A stretch of 8,900 bases of DNA, from NCBI GenBank assembly GCA_035279785.1, contig DATEHC010000130.1:1-8900 (forward strand), read 5' to 3'. This stretch comes from 40CM-4-65-16 sp035279785. Its GTDB lineage: Bacteria; Chloroflexota; Dormibacteria; Dormibacterales; Dormibacteraceae. Of the stretch, positions 8,012 to 8,900 are shown piece after piece; the stretch's first letter is position 1, and the number at the start of each line of letters is the position of its first letter. Both the position numbers and the translations under genes were made by a program. The notes under the pieces were generated by a model. The model was not told the origin of the DNA. It ran no database searches and was given only the letters and a program-made list of their open reading frames with translations.

Positions 8012-8040
8012 TTGACAGGCGAAACGCTTTCCTTTAGCTT
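8012..8040 (+). promoter_or_regulatory. Promoter of the Gfo/Idh/MocA oxidoreductase gene
   Basis: A perfect -35 TTGACA (8012-8017) is followed by a 17-nt spacer and TAGCTT (8035-8040), a weaker -10 (3/6). It starts 6 nt after the isomerase stop codon. Transcription would begin near 8046-8048, inside the palindrome at 8044-8057. Confidence 0.5.
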
Positions 8041-8043
8041 CCT

Positions 8044-8057
8044 CTGGAACGTTCCAG
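8044..8057. promoter_or_regulatory. Candidate LacI-family operator, perfect 14-bp palindrome
   Basis: CTGGAACGTTCCAG is a perfect palindrome with the central CG and AACGTT core typical of LacI/GalR-family operators. It sits over the expected transcription start of the oxidoreductase gene, a classic repressor position. The obvious candidate to bind it is the LacI-SRPBCC protein encoded at 1775-3292; the link is inference. A GAAACG half-site at 8021-8026, inside the promoter spacer, resembles its GGAACG half. Confidence 0.6.
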
Positions 8058-8082
8058 CCCGCTGTTGAACTTAAGGCGAGAG

Positions 8083-8900
8083 GTGGACTCGAAGCAGCGC
8101 TTGAGGGTCGGCGTCGTGGGCTGCGGCCTGATCGCGCAGGTCATGCACCTCCACTACCTCCGCGAGCTCTCCGACCGCTACGAGATCGCGGCCCTGTGCG
8201 ACCTCTCCGCCGAGGTGCGCGAGGCGTGCGGCCGCGAGTACGGGGTCACGGACCTGGTCGGGTCCTGGGAGGAGCTGATCGAGCGCAAGCTCGACGCCGT
8301 CTTCGTCCTGACGTCGGGCAGCCACGCCCCGATCGCCATCGCCGCCGCGCAGCGCGGCCTGCACGTGTTCGTCGAGAAGCCGATGTGCTTCTCGATCGCG
8401 GAAGGCCAGGCGATGATCGATGCGGCGGACCGGGCGGGCGTCTCGCTGATGGTCGGCTACAACAAGCGTTACGACCCCGCGTACCGAAGGCTGCTTCAGG
8501 AGAAGCCGAGCCTTGCCGACCTCCGCCTGCTTCGAATCACCACGCTGGAGTCACCGATCGCGCCCTACGTGCAGCACTACCCGCTCATTCGCGGTGGACC
8601 TCTGCCGAAGGAAGTCGCCGACCGGCTGAGCGCCGACAACGCTCGGCGCATTTCCGAGGCCGTGCCTGACGCCGACGCGCTGTCGCGCTGGGCGTATCAC
8701 CTCGTCCTGCTCGACAGCCTCGTCCACGAGCTGAACGCAATGCGCGGCGCGATGGGCGAGCCCGATCGCCTCGACTTCGCCGACATTCGGCAAACAGGCT
8801 TGACCGCGGTTTTCACTTATGGGTCGGCGCAGGCGATCCTCGCATGGGTCGATCTGCCGGTCATCGCGCACTACTCCATGGAGTTCGCGTTCTATTCGCC
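8083..8900 (+). CDS. Gfo/Idh/MocA-family NAD(P)-dependent oxidoreductase, 3' truncated
   Basis: The visible 272 residues begin with a Rossmann fold, LRVGVVGCGLIAQVMHL (7-23), whose GxGxxA-like loop binds NAD(P). ALCD (37-40) ends the second strand. The family signature EKPM is at 98-101, with K99 the likely catalytic lysine, then LMVGYNKRYDPAY (122-134). The DSLVHELN helix (211-218) supplies D211 and H215, the family's DxxxH pair. Such enzymes oxidise or reduce a hydroxyl of a sugar, sugar acid or cyclitol; inositol 2-dehydrogenase (IolG) is one member, but I cannot assign it. The GTG at 8083 is chosen because AAGGCGAG (8073-8080) lies just upstream and the Rossmann strand starts a few residues later. 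The frame is still open at the window's end, with perhaps 80-120 residues missing. It probably acts with the isomerase upstream. Confidence 0.88.
   Translation, partial: MDSKQRLRVGVVGCGLIAQVMHLHYLRELSDRYEIAALCDLSAEVREACGREYGVTDLVGSWEELIERKLDAVFVLTSGSHAPIAIAAAQRGLHVFVEKPMCFSIAEGQAMIDAADRAGVSLMVGYNKRYDPAYRRLLQEKPSLADLRLLRITTLESPIAPYVQHYPLIRGGPLPKEVADRLSADNARRISEAVPDADALSRWAYHLVLLDSLVHELNAMRGAMGEPDRLDFADIRQTGLTAVFTYGSAQAILAWVDLPVIAHYSMEFAFYS

Noticed and set aside
8021..8031. GAAACGCTTTC as a second LacI operator
   Set aside because: Its arms are only 4 bp around an odd centre with a mismatch; LacI-family sites usually have an even CG centre. Kept only as a possible half-site.
8071..8364. Minus-strand open frames within the oxidoreductase gene (also 8551-8871)
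   Set aside because: They lie opposite a clear Gfo/Idh/MocA protein and their translations are motif-free.

Overview
The window is high-GC bacterial DNA, densely coding on both strands. It joins two things: a cluster of regulators linked to SRPBCC (START/AHSA1-like, ligand-cavity) domains on the left, and a sugar or inositol catabolic locus on the right. The host cannot be fixed from sequence alone. High GC, weak Shine-Dalgarno sequences on the catabolic genes and starts that look leaderless would suit a soil Actinomycetota or Chloroflexota/Dormibacterota-like genome, but this is a guess.

Left part (1-1640). A 5'-truncated ArsR HTH protein is fused in frame to an SRPBCC domain (+ strand). 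It converges, across a 12-bp-stem hairpin, on a two-gene operon of separate arsR and SRPBCC genes (- strand). The two ArsR parts are about 50% identical by hand alignment (41 of 82), so these are two versions of the same unit, one fused and one not. The unfused operon has a visible promoter overlapped by CTTAC/GTAAG inverted repeats, as expected for ArsR autoregulation.

Middle (1775-7029, - strand). One tight operon reads, in transcription order: transaldolase-family protein, iolD (ThDP-dependent acylhydrolase), iolB (5-deoxy-glucuronate isomerase), and a LacI-family regulator that carries a complete C-terminal SRPBCC domain. Gaps are 12 bp, a 4-bp overlap and 6 bp. IolD and IolB are consecutive steps of myo-inositol breakdown. 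The transaldolase-family enzyme carries Gln where classical transaldolase has its catalytic Glu, a swap linked to aldolase rather than transferase chemistry, so it may supply the aldolase step of the pathway.

Right part (7052-8900, + strand). A TIM-barrel sugar isomerase/epimerase diverges from the operon across only 22 bp. It is followed by a Gfo/Idh/MocA oxidoreductase that runs off the window and has its own promoter, with a perfect 14-bp LacI-type palindrome at the expected transcription start. A simple model is that the LacI-SRPBCC fusion controls both arms of the locus.

The most unusual feature is the LacI-SRPBCC fusion. The SRPBCC part is clearly lower in GC than the LacI part, it has no start codon or ribosome binding site of its own, and it sits 177 bp from an ArsR/SRPBCC operon. 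It looks like a recently assembled regulator with two possible ligand-binding modules.
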